A stretch of DNA of 18,896 bases from JBDUDK01 sp040002995 (GCA_040002995.1 JBDUDK010000113.1:1-18896); one strand, 5' to 3'. Shown: positions 1-7,701, counted from the stretch's first letter. A program made the numbers and translations. The notes: a model not told the origin generated them from the sequence alone.

Positions 1-51
1 GCGTTACCGCACGGGCTCGGCGGCAAGCTGCTGCGCCGCGAACTCCGCTGA
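1..51 (+). CDS. C-terminal tail of an AMP-binding acyl-CoA synthetase-like enzyme (partial)
   Basis: The window opens inside a reading frame that ends in TGA at 49-51. The 16 visible residues read ALPHGLGGKLLRRELR. This matches the extreme C-terminus of the acyl/aryl-CoA synthetase (ANL) family, where the usual form is LPRTxSGKxLRRELR. The lysine of the GK pair is the catalytic lysine of the adenylation half-reaction in that family. Only the tail is present, so the substrate (fatty acid, benzoate or other) cannot be told. The gene converges on the membrane-protein gene ending at 207, and the 155 bases between them contain no recognisable gene or clear terminator. Confidence 0.6.
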   Translation, partial: ALPHGLGGKLLRRELR

Positions 52-206
52 CGCGTGGCCGAGGGAGATCGGCGACACGCGCCGCGCGCCGCCTCCACGT
101 TCTACCCAACATTGCCGTCATCAGGTGGCGGTATTTCTGGTCCCAACGAAAAAATGCGGAAAACGCTGGACCGTGGAGGCACGTTTCGGGGGTCTTGTTG
201 GCGCCG

Positions 207-995
207 CTACGACCCGCGTGGGTCGACTTCTGGTTGATGAAGCCGATCTCGTCCTGCTGGGCGGCGTGGGTATTGGGGTGTGAGGGACCTGCGCATCGCT
301 GACGCGCTGGTGGCGACGAGGAAGCCGCTGAACAACACGGTGATGCCGATCACGAGCGTGAGCCCGAACGCGCGCACCTCACCGATCCGGCCGGCCAGCG
401 TCCCACTTGCGCCCAACACGAGCGTGCCCAACGCAATGAGGACATTGCCGGCCGCGAGGCGCGACGGGTTTATCGCCTGCGGACGCCGCAAGCCTGATCG
501 CCCACGCGCCAGCAGCACCGCCGACCACACCGCGCCGACCACCACGACGAGCGCACCGGCGCCGGACGCGACCGCTGCGAGCACGCGGGGGAGCACGCCG
601 AAGACCGCGGAACCCTTGGGCAGTCCGTCGGTGGGAAGCCGACCCTTGGTGGGCGCGACCGCCAGCACGCCTGCCGCGAAGCAGGACAGCGCGGCGGTTA
701 ACACCGCCCATCGCCGGCCCTGGCGCGGTCCCGCCAGCAGGTAAATGCTCCCGATCGCCAGCCACGGCACGTTCACGATCGCCCCGAAGAGAAAAAAGAC
801 CCGGAACGTCGCGCCGTCCCAGCCTTTGGCCACCCCCAGCCAGAGCGCGGCTGACGCCACACAGAAGAACAGCAACGACGCGCTCCACGCCAGGTCGTGC
901 GCTCGGCGGCGGTCGAGCCAGCGCTCGAACGTGCTCGCCGCGAACGCCAACGCGATCAGGGTGGCCGCCGCTGCAAGCGCGGCGTTGGTCGACAC
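207..995 (-). CDS. Seven-helix integral membrane protein of unknown function, divergent from rex
   Basis: This 262-residue protein has about seven hydrophobic segments: roughly residues 4-20, 36-54, 65-86, 95-111, 133-155, 176-197 and 208-225. A polar, Arg/Pro-rich tail follows. I do not recognise the family and see no catalytic motif, cofactor site or cluster of conserved-looking polar residues. The frame stays open to 1049, but GTG at 995 is preferred because the hydrophobic N-terminus begins directly after it. It also avoids overlap with the rex promoter, and a possible -10 (TACGCT on the minus strand) ends eight bases upstream, which would suit a leaderless mRNA. No convincing ribosome-binding site precedes it. 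It shares a 58-bp divergent control region with rex, so it may be under Rex control. The coding call is good; the function is unknown. Confidence 0.72.
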   Translation of the reverse strand: MSTNAALAAAATLIALAFAASTFERWLDRRRAHDLAWSASLLFFCVASAALWLGVAKGWDGATFRVFFLFGAIVNVPWLAIGSIYLLAGPRQGRRWAVLTAALSCFAAGVLAVAPTKGRLPTDGLPKGSAVFGVLPRVLAAVASGAGALVVVVGAVWSAVLLARGRSGLRRPQAINPSRLAAGNVLIALGTLVLGASGTLAGRIGEVRAFGLTLVIGITVLFSGFLVATSASAMRRSLTPQYPRRPAGRDRLHQPEVDPRGS

Positions 996-1002
996 GCCCT
1001 GG

Positions 1003-1031
1003 AGCGTACGGGCCCTTTGTGAACGTGTGCA
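1003..1031 (-). promoter_or_regulatory. Predicted promoter of the divergent membrane-protein gene
   Basis: On the minus strand a -35-like TGCACA (1031-1026) is followed by a 17-base spacer and a -10-like TACGCT (1008-1003), which fits the actinobacterial TAnnnT pattern. The -10 ends eight bases before GTG 995, so transcription would begin at or next to the start codon. The upstream half overlaps the predicted Rex operator. It is pattern-based only. Confidence 0.3.
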
Positions 1032-1034
1032 CGT
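1017..1034. promoter_or_regulatory. Predicted Rex operator (autoregulatory)
   Basis: TTGTGAACGTGTGCACGT matches the Rex consensus TTGTGAANNNNTTCACAA at 11 of 14 defined positions, with a perfect left half. It also matches the Streptomyces coelicolor operator TGTGAACGCGTTCACA at 13 of 16 positions. It lies between the divergent starts at 995 and 1054 and covers the -35 region of both predicted promoters. Rex autoregulates its own rex-hem operon in S. coelicolor (established knowledge), so this location is the expected one. Confidence 0.65.
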
Positions 1035-1046
1035 GAGCGGTACCGT
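1017..1046 (+). promoter_or_regulatory. Predicted promoter of rex and the heme operon
   Basis: A -35-like TTGTGA (1017-1022) and a -10-like TACCGT (1041-1046) are separated by 18 bases. Transcription would begin near 1053-1054, exactly at the GTG chosen as the rex start, implying a leaderless mRNA. The -35 lies inside the predicted Rex operator, so bound Rex would block RNA polymerase. Confidence 0.4.
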
Positions 1047-1053
1047 CATCGGC

Positions 1054-1737
1054 GTGGCCGACCGTCGCCGTATCCCTGAGGCGACCGTGGCCCGCCTGCC
1101 CGTCTACCTCCGGCTGCTCTTCGACGTCCGCGAGGCCGGCGACGACACGGTGTCGTCGGAACGGCTCGCGGAGCTGGCTGGCGTGAACGCGGCCAAGGTC
1201 CGCAAGGACCTCTCCTATCTCGGCTCCTACGGCACACGCGGCGTGGGCTACGACGTCGAGTATCTGGTGTTTCAGATGAGCCGCGAGCTCGGGCTCACCC
1301 AGGCGTGGCCGGTGGTGATCGTCGGCGCCGGCAATCTCGGTCAGGCGCTCGCGCATTATGGCGGTTTCACCGAGCGTGGCTATCCCGTCGTCGCGATCGT
1401 GGACAGCGACCCCGCCAAGGTTGGTGTCACGATCGGTGGCCTCGTCGTCGACACGTTGTCCTCCTTGCCCTCACTCGTTGTCGATCGCGCCCACACGATC
1501 GGTGTTATCGCCGTTCCCGCATCGGCCGCGCAGGACGTCGCCGACCGCCTCGTCGACGCCGGTGTGCGCTCGATTCTGAACTTCGCCCCCGTCGTGCTCA
1601 CGGTCCCGGGCGAGGTGTCCGTGCGCAAGGTCGACCTCGCCGTTGAGCTGCAAATTTTGTCCTTCTACCAGCAGCGACGCTCGATCGCGCCGCCGCCTCC
1701 CCGCCGGGACGAACCGCACACCGCGGCAACGGCCTGA
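1054..1737 (+). CDS. rex: Redox-sensing transcriptional repressor Rex
   Basis: Rex binds DNA when NADH/NAD+ is low and releases it when NADH rises, so that respiratory genes are derepressed. The 227-residue protein has the family layout. The N-terminal winged helix begins with IPEATVARLPVYLR (residues 7-20) and contains VNAAKVRKDLSYLGSYGTRG (about 44-63). The Rossmann domain has the NAD(H) loop GAGNLG at 91-96 and an acidic residue after the second strand (AIVDSDP). The C-terminal NFAPVVL and VDLAVELQILSF segments match the domain-swapped helix region. GTG 1054 is chosen because a likely promoter ends just upstream; GTG 1033 is the alternative and would add seven residues, but it lies inside the operator. 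It is the first gene of the heme operon, with 95 bases before hemA. Confidence 0.93.
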   Translation: MADRRRIPEATVARLPVYLRLLFDVREAGDDTVSSERLAELAGVNAAKVRKDLSYLGSYGTRGVGYDVEYLVFQMSRELGLTQAWPVVIVGAGNLGQALAHYGGFTERGYPVVAIVDSDPAKVGVTIGGLVVDTLSSLPSLVVDRAHTIGVIAVPASAAQDVADRLVDAGVRSILNFAPVVLTVPGEVSVRKVDLAVELQILSFYQQRRSIAPPPPRRDEPHTAATA

Positions 1738-1832
1738 TCAGTGAGCATGCGGGTGCGACTTCGACGGTCGGTCGGTACTGTTTCTGGTCGGGCGGGTCGT
1801 CGGACCGGTCTCCTGGAAGGGGCTCGTAGGGC

Positions 1833-3098
1833 GTGTCGGTCGTTGTCATTGGTCTGAACCACCGGACGGTGCCACTCGAACTGCTCGAGCGGATGATCGT
1901 CTCGGAGGAGCGTCTGCCCAAGGCGCTGCATGATCTGACGTCGCGCCCCAACATCGGTGAAGCCGTCGTGCTCTCCACCTGCAATCGCACTGAGATCTAC
2001 GCCGTCGCCGAGCGCTTCCACGGCGCGTACGAGGACGTACGCGACTTCTTGAGCGACCTTGCCCACCTTCCGGCCGAGGCGTTCGCCGACCACCTCTATT
2101 CGTTCTACGACGACGTCACGGCCCGTCATCTCTTCGCGGTCGCCGCGGGTATCGACTCCGCCGTGCTCGGTGAAAGCGAGATTCTCGGGCAGGTCAGAGT
2201 GGCGTGCGAGCGGGCTCAGTCGGAGGGCACGGCTCGGGCAGGGCTGAACTTGCTGTTCCGCCACGCGCTCGAGGTGGGCAAGCGGGCGCGCACCGAGACG
2301 TCGATCGCGCGACATACGACATCGGTGTCGCAGGCGGCCGTGATGATGGCCCGGGAGCGCCTCGGCTCGTTCGAGGGCCGGCGGGTGCTGCTCATCGGGG
2401 CCGGCGATATGGGCGCGGGCATGGCCGACGCGCTCGCCCACGGAGGAACCGCCCAGGTGGCGGTCACCAACCGCACCCTCGATCGCGCCGTCGCGGTTGC
2501 CGCCCGGATCAACGCGCGAGCCGTGTCCCTGGCCGAAGTGCCGGAGCTTCTCGCCGAGGTCGACCTCGTCCTCAGCTCAACGGGATCGGCCCAGCCGTTG
2601 GTCACGCGCGACGACGTCGACACCGCGTTCGCGCGCCGTCGCGGCCGCCCGCTGTTGTGCATCGACATGGCGGTGCCCCGGGATATCGATCCGGGCGTCG
2701 GCTCGATTGACGGTGTGACGCTGCTCGATATCGACGACCTGCGCGCGTTCGCGGCGCGAGGTGTGGTCGGTCGCCAGCGCGAGGTCGCAGAGGTTCGCGA
2801 GATCATCGATGAAGAAGTGATCCGCTACGCCGACGCCGCCCACGCCCGCACGATGTCGCCGCTTCTCGGCGAGCTCCATGCCCGCGCCGAAGAGATTCGG
2901 TCGGCGGAGGTGCAGCGCCACTCCGCCAAGCTCCGAAATGTTGGTGACCGCGAGCGGGCAGCGATCGACGCCCTCACCAAGGGCATCGTGGCGAAGCTCC
3001 TGCACGAGCCAACCGTGCGACTCAAGGACGTGGCGGGCACGCCCCGTGGCGAGCGGCTCGCCGAAGCGCTGCGCGACCTTTTCGAACTCGAACCGTGA
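1833..3098 (+). CDS. hemA: Glutamyl-tRNA reductase
   Basis: This cytoplasmic enzyme performs the first committed step of C5 tetrapyrrole synthesis, the NADPH-dependent reduction of glutamyl-tRNA(Glu) to glutamate-1-semialdehyde. The 421 residues are full length. GLNHRTVP lies at residues 7-14. STCNRTEIY carries the catalytic Cys50, the same number as in characterised enzymes. The GESEILGQVR block (113-122) is also present. The NADPH-binding domain starts near 184 with GAGDMG at 189-194, and a C-terminal helical dimerisation region follows. The start is GTG 1833, with a GGAAGGGG tract at about 1815-1822 and AGGG nearer the start. It overlaps hemC by GTGA. Heme feedback, if any, is not visible in the sequence. 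Confidence 0.96.
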   Translation: MSVVVIGLNHRTVPLELLERMIVSEERLPKALHDLTSRPNIGEAVVLSTCNRTEIYAVAERFHGAYEDVRDFLSDLAHLPAEAFADHLYSFYDDVTARHLFAVAAGIDSAVLGESEILGQVRVACERAQSEGTARAGLNLLFRHALEVGKRARTETSIARHTTSVSQAAVMMARERLGSFEGRRVLLIGAGDMGAGMADALAHGGTAQVAVTNRTLDRAVAVAARINARAVSLAEVPELLAEVDLVLSSTGSAQPLVTRDDVDTAFARRRGRPLLCIDMAVPRDIDPGVGSIDGVTLLDIDDLRAFAARGVVGRQREVAEVREIIDEEVIRYADAAHARTMSPLLGELHARAEEIRSAEVQRHSAKLRNVGDRERAAIDALTKGIVAKLLHEPTVRLKDVAGTPRGERLAEALRDLFELEP

Positions 3099-3982
3099 AG
3101 CTGCGGGCGGCGACCCGCTCGAGCGCGCTCGCCCGCTGGCAGACGGAACATGTAGCCGCACTCCTGCGCGCGTCCGACCCTTCGATCATCGTCGAGATGG
3201 TGCTCGTCGAGACCGCGGGTGACCGCAATCGCACCGCGTCGCTGCACGAGCTCGGCGGTCAGGGCATCTTCAGCGCCGAGGTCCAGGAGGCTCTGCTCGA
3301 TGGTCGCGCTGACATCGCGGTGCACTCGGCCAAGGACCTGCCCTCCCGCACGGCCGATGCCCTCGTGCTCGCCGCAGTGCCTTTTCGAGGTGATGCCCGT
3401 GACGCGCTGGTGGGCCTTCCGCTCGACGCGTTGGACTCAGGCGCCACTGTCGCGACCGGCTCGGTGCGACGCCGGGCCCAGCTCGCCGCCCTTCGACCCG
3501 ATCTTCTCTTCACCGATCTCCGCGGCAACATCCAGACCCGCCTCACGAAGGTTCCCGATGGTGGCGCGATCGTGATGGCTTTCGCCGCGCTCGAGCGGCT
3601 CGGCCTCGACGGGTTTGCCGCGCAGATTTTCGATCCCGACGAGATGGTGCCTCAGGTCGGTCAGGGTGCGCTGGCGGTGGAGTGCCGGAAGGGCGATCCG
3701 AGCGCCGGCGTAGTGGCCGCGATCGAGCACGCTCCGAGCCGGATGTGCGTCGACGCCGAGCGCGCGTTTCTGGCCGAGCTCGGGAGCGGTTGCGATCTTC
3801 CGGTCGGCGCCTATGCCACGCTCGACGCGGGCGGGCAGCTCACCGTCGTCGGACTCGTCGCATCGATCGACGGGGGACAGATCGTGCGCCGCTCGGCCAG
3901 CGGTCAGGATCCGAGCGAAGTGGGCGCTCGGCTAGCGGCTGAGGTGTTGAGCGCAGGCGGGCGTAGCCTGCTCGACCGATGA
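3095..3982 (+). CDS. hemC: Hydroxymethylbilane synthase (porphobilinogen deaminase)
   Basis: It polymerises four porphobilinogen molecules into hydroxymethylbilane in the cytoplasm, using a covalently attached dipyrromethane primer. The 295 residues are near the usual length of about 300-315. Visible hallmarks are the N-terminal TRSSALARWQ, HSAKDLP with the catalytic aspartate at 81, TGSVRRRAQL (121-130), DLRGNIQTRL (141-150), VGQGALAVE (188-196) and the cofactor cysteine Cys233 in GSGCDLPVGAY. The usual segment LAxAGLxRL appears here as MAFAALERL, a mild variation. GTG 3095 overlaps the hemA stop by four bases, and the end overlaps the next gene by ATGA, so translation is probably coupled. 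Confidence 0.96.
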   Translation: MKLRAATRSSALARWQTEHVAALLRASDPSIIVEMVLVETAGDRNRTASLHELGGQGIFSAEVQEALLDGRADIAVHSAKDLPSRTADALVLAAVPFRGDARDALVGLPLDALDSGATVATGSVRRRAQLAALRPDLLFTDLRGNIQTRLTKVPDGGAIVMAFAALERLGLDGFAAQIFDPDEMVPQVGQGALAVECRKGDPSAGVVAAIEHAPSRMCVDAERAFLAELGSGCDLPVGAYATLDAGGQLTVVGLVASIDGGQIVRRSASGQDPSEVGARLAAEVLSAGGRSLLDR

Positions 3983-5322
3983 CCGTCGACACCGCGACCA
4001 ACGAGACCGTCGAGCTGATGCAGGTGATGATCCGCAACGCGTGCGTCAACGACGGGCGCGCGGAGTCTGGTCAGGAGGTGCGTTCGAGCGACACGCTCCA
4101 GGCGTATCTCGAGGGCTCCGGTCTCGACCTCGAGGTCTACGACCCCACGCCCGGCCGCCGTTCGCTCGTCACGCGCATCACGGGCAGCGATCCGGCGGCG
4201 CCGACGCTGTGCCTCATGGGCCACACCGACGTCGTGCCCGTGTCGCCCGATGGATGGAGCCGCGATCCGTTCGGCGGCGAGCTGGTCGACGCTGAGCTGT
4301 GGGGGCGGGGCGCTCTCGACATGCTGAACCTGACCGCGTCGATGGCCGTGGCCACGAAGCAACTCGCCAGGGAGGGTTGGAAGCCCCGCGGCACGCTCAT
4401 CTATTTCGCCGTCGCCGACGAGGAGGCAGGCGGTCGCCACGGCGCCGGGTGGATGGTGGCGAACGAGCGCGACGCGGTCGACTGCGACTGGGTGATCACC
4501 GAATCGGGAGGCGTCTCTGTCCACGGGGCACGTGGCCACCGGGTAACGGTGACCGTCGGCGAGAAGGGAGCGGCGTGGCGGCGTCTTCGCGTGCGGGGCA
4601 CGCCGGGCCATGGCTCAACCCCGTACGGGTCGGACAACGCGCTGGTCACCGCGGCCGAGGTCGTGCGCCGGCTGGCCACGCACCGACCGGCGACCCAGGT
4701 CAATGACATTTGGAAGGCCTACGTGTCGTCGCTCGACCTCCCACCCGATCTGATCGGCGCGCTGAGCGACACCTCCACCGTTGACGACGCGCTCGATCGC
4801 CTGCCCGACGCACGAACGGCCAAGTTCGCCCACGCGTGCACCCACATGACACTGTCGCCCAACGTCGTTCATGGCGGCGTGAAGACCAACGTCATCCCCG
4901 ACGAGGTCGTGATCGAGGTCGACATCCGCACTCTGCCCGGCCAGACCGCCGACGACGTTGCCCGCACCCTCGACGACGCGCTCGGACCGGCGCTCGCTGC
5001 TCGTGTGAGCGTCGAGGAGATCTCGAACCGGATGTCGTCGGCGAGCCCTATCGGCACGCCGGTCTACGACGCGATGGAGAAGGTCGCGAAACGCTTCTAC
5101 CCCGAGGCCACCCTCGTCCCTCGCATCACCGCAGGGGGCACCGACGCCACGTTCTTTCGCGAGGTCGGCATCCCCTCGTATGGGTTCGGTCTCTACTCGT
5201 CACACGTCACGTTTGAGGATTTCTCCTCGCGCTTCCACGGCAACGATGAGCGCATCGATGTCGAGTCCCTCCGCCTGACGACCCAGGCGTGGCTCGAGCT
5301 ATGCCGTGACCTCCTCGACTGA
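3979..5322 (+). CDS. M20-family zinc metallopeptidase/amidohydrolase inside the heme operon
   Basis: A 447-residue M20/M25/M40-type di-zinc hydrolase. The predicted metal-binding and catalytic residues are His82 and Asp84 in GHTDVVP, Asp114 in RGALDMLN, the Glu148-Glu149 pair in VADEEAGG, Glu175 in TESGG, and His420 near the C-terminus. A lid/dimerisation domain begins around residue 185 and contains the family-typical GHGSTPYGSDNA. The residue after DM in the metal motif, usually Lys, is Leu. Family members cleave dipeptides, acyl-amino acids or related amide bonds; the substrate here cannot be read from sequence. It overlaps hemC by ATGA and hemD by 17 bases, so it is co-transcribed with heme genes although no M20 step is known in the heme pathway. 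Confidence 0.9.
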   Translation: MTVDTATNETVELMQVMIRNACVNDGRAESGQEVRSSDTLQAYLEGSGLDLEVYDPTPGRRSLVTRITGSDPAAPTLCLMGHTDVVPVSPDGWSRDPFGGELVDAELWGRGALDMLNLTASMAVATKQLAREGWKPRGTLIYFAVADEEAGGRHGAGWMVANERDAVDCDWVITESGGVSVHGARGHRVTVTVGEKGAAWRRLRVRGTPGHGSTPYGSDNALVTAAEVVRRLATHRPATQVNDIWKAYVSSLDLPPDLIGALSDTSTVDDALDRLPDARTAKFAHACTHMTLSPNVVHGGVKTNVIPDEVVIEVDIRTLPGQTADDVARTLDDALGPALAARVSVEEISNRMSSASPIGTPVYDAMEKVAKRFYPEATLVPRITAGGTDATFFREVGIPSYGFGLYSSHVTFEDFSSRFHGNDERIDVESLRLTTQAWLELCRDLLD

Positions 5323-6034
5323 CCGACCACTTACCGGTCGGGTGGTCGCCGTCACCCGGCCTCCCGAGCAAGCTGCGGAACTCGTCGATGCACTCGTCGC
5401 GCTCGGGGCGCGCGTACTCGAGATACCAACCATCGCGATTATCGACGCGCCCGACGCCGGTGCCGCGCTCGCCACCGCGGTCGACCATCTCGATTCGTAT
5501 GCGTGGATCGTGCTCACGTCGGCGAACGGCGCGCGCAGATTCGTGGCCGCGGCGCCGCGTCCGCCGTGGCCCGCGATCGCGGTCGTGGGTCCGAAGACCG
5601 CTGACGTTCTCGGGGTGGAACCTGCGCTGGTACCCGATCGATTTGTCGCCGAGTCTCTGCTCGAGGTTTTCCCAGTCGGGACAGGACGCGTTCTGCTGGC
5701 TCAGGCGGCGGGGGCCCGTCGCGTGCTCGCGGAGGGATTGGCGGCCAAGGGATGGACAGTGGATGCCGTCACCGCCTACTCCACCGAGCCAGTGCGACCT
5801 AAGCGTGAGCTGCTCCACGAGCTGGCCACGGCGGACGCGCTCACGCTCACATCGGGCTCGGCGTCGGTTGTGCTCGAGGGCCAACGTCTCCCGCCGGTCG
5901 TTGTCGCGATCGGCCCGGTCGCCGCAGCCGCCGCGCGCACGCGAGACATCGAAATCACCGCGGTCGCCGAGCCCCATACCGTGGAAGGAATCGTCGACGC
6001 GGTGACACAGGCTCTGCGACGCGTCGACGGCTAG
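5306..6034 (+). CDS. hemD: Uroporphyrinogen-III synthase
   Basis: It cyclises hydroxymethylbilane with inversion of ring D to give uroporphyrinogen III. The 242 residues match the stand-alone HemD length; there is no fused methyltransferase domain. The family is poorly conserved, but its landmarks are present: VVAVTRPPEQAAELVDAL near the N-terminus, VLTSANGARRF (about 69-79), AVVGPKTADVL (about 91-101), and the C-terminal segment AEPHTVEGIVDAV with the typical Thr-x-x-Gly. Position directly downstream of hemA-hemC supports the call strongly. The start is GTG 5306, overlapping the M20 gene by 17 bases. No nearer in-frame start would keep the first beta strand. Confidence 0.9.
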   Translation: MTSSTDRPLTGRVVAVTRPPEQAAELVDALVALGARVLEIPTIAIIDAPDAGAALATAVDHLDSYAWIVLTSANGARRFVAAAPRPPWPAIAVVGPKTADVLGVEPALVPDRFVAESLLEVFPVGTGRVLLAQAAGARRVLAEGLAAKGWTVDAVTAYSTEPVRPKRELLHELATADALTLTSGSASVVLEGQRLPPVVVAIGPVAAAAARTRDIEITAVAEPHTVEGIVDAVTQALRRVDG

Positions 6035-6046
6035 CGTCGCGAGTCC

Positions 6047-6703
6047 GTGCCGCCCGACGCCCTCGTGTTCGACCTCGACGGCACCATCGTCGATACCGAG
6101 GCACCGGAGTTCGAGGCGACGCGTGTCGTGTGGGCCGACCACGGACTCGAACTCACGATGGGGCACTGGCAGCAGTTCATAGGTACGGCGCGCTTCGATT
6201 GGGTCGCCGACCTCGAGCGGGCCGCGGGCACGCAGGTTGATCGGGCCGCGGCCGAGCGCACGCGTCGCCACGTCCACGCGGAGCTCATCGAGCACCAAGG
6301 CGCACGGCCGGGCGTGGTCGAGCTGATGGTCGCGGCGGGCCTCGCTGGTCTGCCCGTAGCGGTGGCGTCGAATGCCCCCGAAGCCTGGGTCGTGCACCAC
6401 CTCGACCGTCTCGGCCTCGACCGTCACGTCAGCGCGGTGCGCGCCATTGAGCACGTCGTGCGGGGTAAGCCCTGGCCCGACGTGTACCTCGCGGCGTGCG
6501 CTGCGGTCGGGACAATTCCCGAGCGCTCGGTTGCGTTCGAGGACTCCATCACTGGCGTGACGGCGGCCAAGGCGGCGGGGCTGTTCACGGTGGCCGCCCC
6601 GCACGCGTTGTCGGCACTCCACGACCTCTCGGCCGCTGACCTGCTCGTGGTGTCTTTGGCCGCGGTCTCGCTGGAGACACTGGCCGTAGGATGGCCATCG
6701 TGA
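6047..6703 (+). CDS. HAD-superfamily phosphatase/phosphoglucomutase-like hydrolase
   Basis: The 218-residue protein has all four HAD motifs. Motif I is DLDGTIVDTE with the nucleophile Asp9 and Asp11. Motif II is the serine of VASNA (about 108). Motif III is Lys141 in RGKPWPDVYL, and motif IV is FEDSITG with Glu165-Asp166. A helical cap between motifs I and II (about 18-85) places it in subfamily IA, close to beta-phosphoglucomutase-type enzymes. Many members are small-metabolite phosphatases; the substrate is unknown. GTG 6047 lies 12 bases after hemD, and the end overlaps the start region of hemB, so it is part of the heme operon. A housecleaning role there is only a guess. Confidence 0.88.
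   Translation: MPPDALVFDLDGTIVDTEAPEFEATRVVWADHGLELTMGHWQQFIGTARFDWVADLERAAGTQVDRAAAERTRRHVHAELIEHQGARPGVVELMVAAGLAGLPVAVASNAPEAWVVHHLDRLGLDRHVSAVRAIEHVVRGKPWPDVYLAACAAVGTIPERSVAFEDSITGVTAAKAAGLFTVAAPHALSALHDLSAADLLVVSLAAVSLETLAVGWPS
6688..6691 (+). promoter_or_regulatory. Ribosome-binding site that favours GTG 6700 as the hemB start
   Basis: AGGA at 6688-6691 lies eight bases before GTG 6700, an ideal distance. It is too close to serve the alternative ATG 6691, whose first base it contains. GTG 6700 also gives the GTGA overlap with the preceding stop that is common in this window. Confidence 0.5.
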
Positions 6704-7701
6704 CCCTTCGTTTTTCTGGGCGCTTTCCGGTCGAACGTCCCCGCCGTTTGCGTCGCACGCCCGCTCTGCGTCGTCTCGTCGCCGAAACCCGGCTGAGTGT
6801 CGACGACCTGGTGGCCCCCCTCTTCGTCCGCGAGGCGATCAGCGAAGCCCAACCCATCGAGTCGTTGCCCGGAGTCGTGCAGCACACCCGCGACTCGTTG
6901 CGCAAAGAGGTCTCGCGCCTGGCCGGCCTCGGCGTGCCCGGGGTCATCTTGTTCGGGGTTCCTGCCGCCAAGGACGCGATCGGTTCTGAGGCATGGAACC
7001 CCGATGGCATCGTCCAACTCGCGCTACGCGATCTCCGCGACGAGGTCGGCGACGCCATGGTCGTGATGGCCGATCTCTGCCTCGACGAGTACACCGATCA
7101 CGGCCACTGTGGGGTAGTGCGGCCCGACGGCGAGGTCGACAACGACGCCACGATCGAGCTCTACGCCAAGGTCGCGCTGGCACAGGCTGAAGCGGGTGCC
7201 GACGTGGTCGCGCCCAGCGGCATGATGGACGGGCAAGTGGGAGCGATCCGCGCAGCGCTCGATGGCGCGAGCTATCCCGATGTCGCGATCCTTGCCTATG
7301 CCGCGAAATACGCGTCGGCTCTCTACGGACCCTTCCGCGACGCGGTCGACGTGCGGATCGCCGGCGGTGGCGATCGCAAGGGTTACCAGCAGGACTGGCA
7401 CAACGGTCGCGAGGCGATGCTCGAGGTGCAGGCCGACATCGCCCAGGGGGCTGACATGGTGATGGTGAAGCCGGCGCTCACGTACCTCGACGTGATCGCG
7501 CGCGTACGGGCGGCCGTCGATGTTCCCATCGCGGCGTACCACGTGTCGGGTGAGTACTCGATGATCAAGGCGGCAGCGGCGCACGGTTGGATCGACGGTC
7601 CTGCGGTCGCGCTCGAGCAGATCACCGCGGTGAAGCGGGCCGGTGCCGACATCATCCTCACGTACCTCACCGCGGAGCTCGCCGAGGTGCTCACGGCGTG
7701 A
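6700..7701 (+). CDS. hemB: Porphobilinogen synthase (delta-aminolevulinate dehydratase)
   Basis: It condenses two 5-aminolevulinate molecules into porphobilinogen. The 333-residue enzyme is normal length. The Schiff-base lysines are Lys203 (AAKYASALYGPFRDA) and Lys257 (MVMVKPALTYLD). The metal-site segment reads CLDEYTDHGHC with Cys127, Asp129 and Cys137. The Escherichia coli zinc enzyme has CxC with a third cysteine eight residues on, so the middle cysteine is Asp here. The start could instead be ATG 6691, adding three residues. It overlaps the HAD gene by GTGA and hemL by GTGA. Together with hemA and hemL it supplies porphobilinogen to hemC and hemD in the same operon. Confidence 0.96.
   Translation: MTLRFSGRFPVERPRRLRRTPALRRLVAETRLSVDDLVAPLFVREAISEAQPIESLPGVVQHTRDSLRKEVSRLAGLGVPGVILFGVPAAKDAIGSEAWNPDGIVQLALRDLRDEVGDAMVVMADLCLDEYTDHGHCGVVRPDGEVDNDATIELYAKVALAQAEAGADVVAPSGMMDGQVGAIRAALDGASYPDVAILAYAAKYASALYGPFRDAVDVRIAGGGDRKGYQQDWHNGREAMLEVQADIAQGADMVMVKPALTYLDVIARVRAAVDVPIAAYHVSGEYSMIKAAAAHGWIDGPAVALEQITAVKRAGADIILTYLTAELAEVLTA

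Noticed and set aside
210..225. Inverted repeat CGACCC-GCGT-GGGTCG as a terminator of the minus-strand membrane gene
   Set aside because: The arms are short, it lies before the stop codon inside the coding region, and no T-run follows on the minus strand.
745..1053. Upstream extension of the rex reading frame by about 100 residues
   Set aside because: It overlaps the divergent membrane gene, contains the operator and promoter, and is absent from known Rex proteins.
379..1356. Long minus-strand reading frame of 325 codons overlapping rex
   Set aside because: Its Arg/Gly/Ala-rich translation has no family features; it is a high-GC shadow of rex and the membrane gene.
1738..1832. Possible separate promoter or leader regulatory element before hemA
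   Set aside because: TACTGT at 1776-1781 could be a -10, but no -35 lies at a suitable distance and no stable structure was seen.
5207..6622. Minus-strand reading frame of 471 codons opposite hemD and the HAD gene
   Set aside because: The translation is Arg/His/Gly-rich with no hydrophobic core pattern, while both plus-strand genes have clear family motifs.
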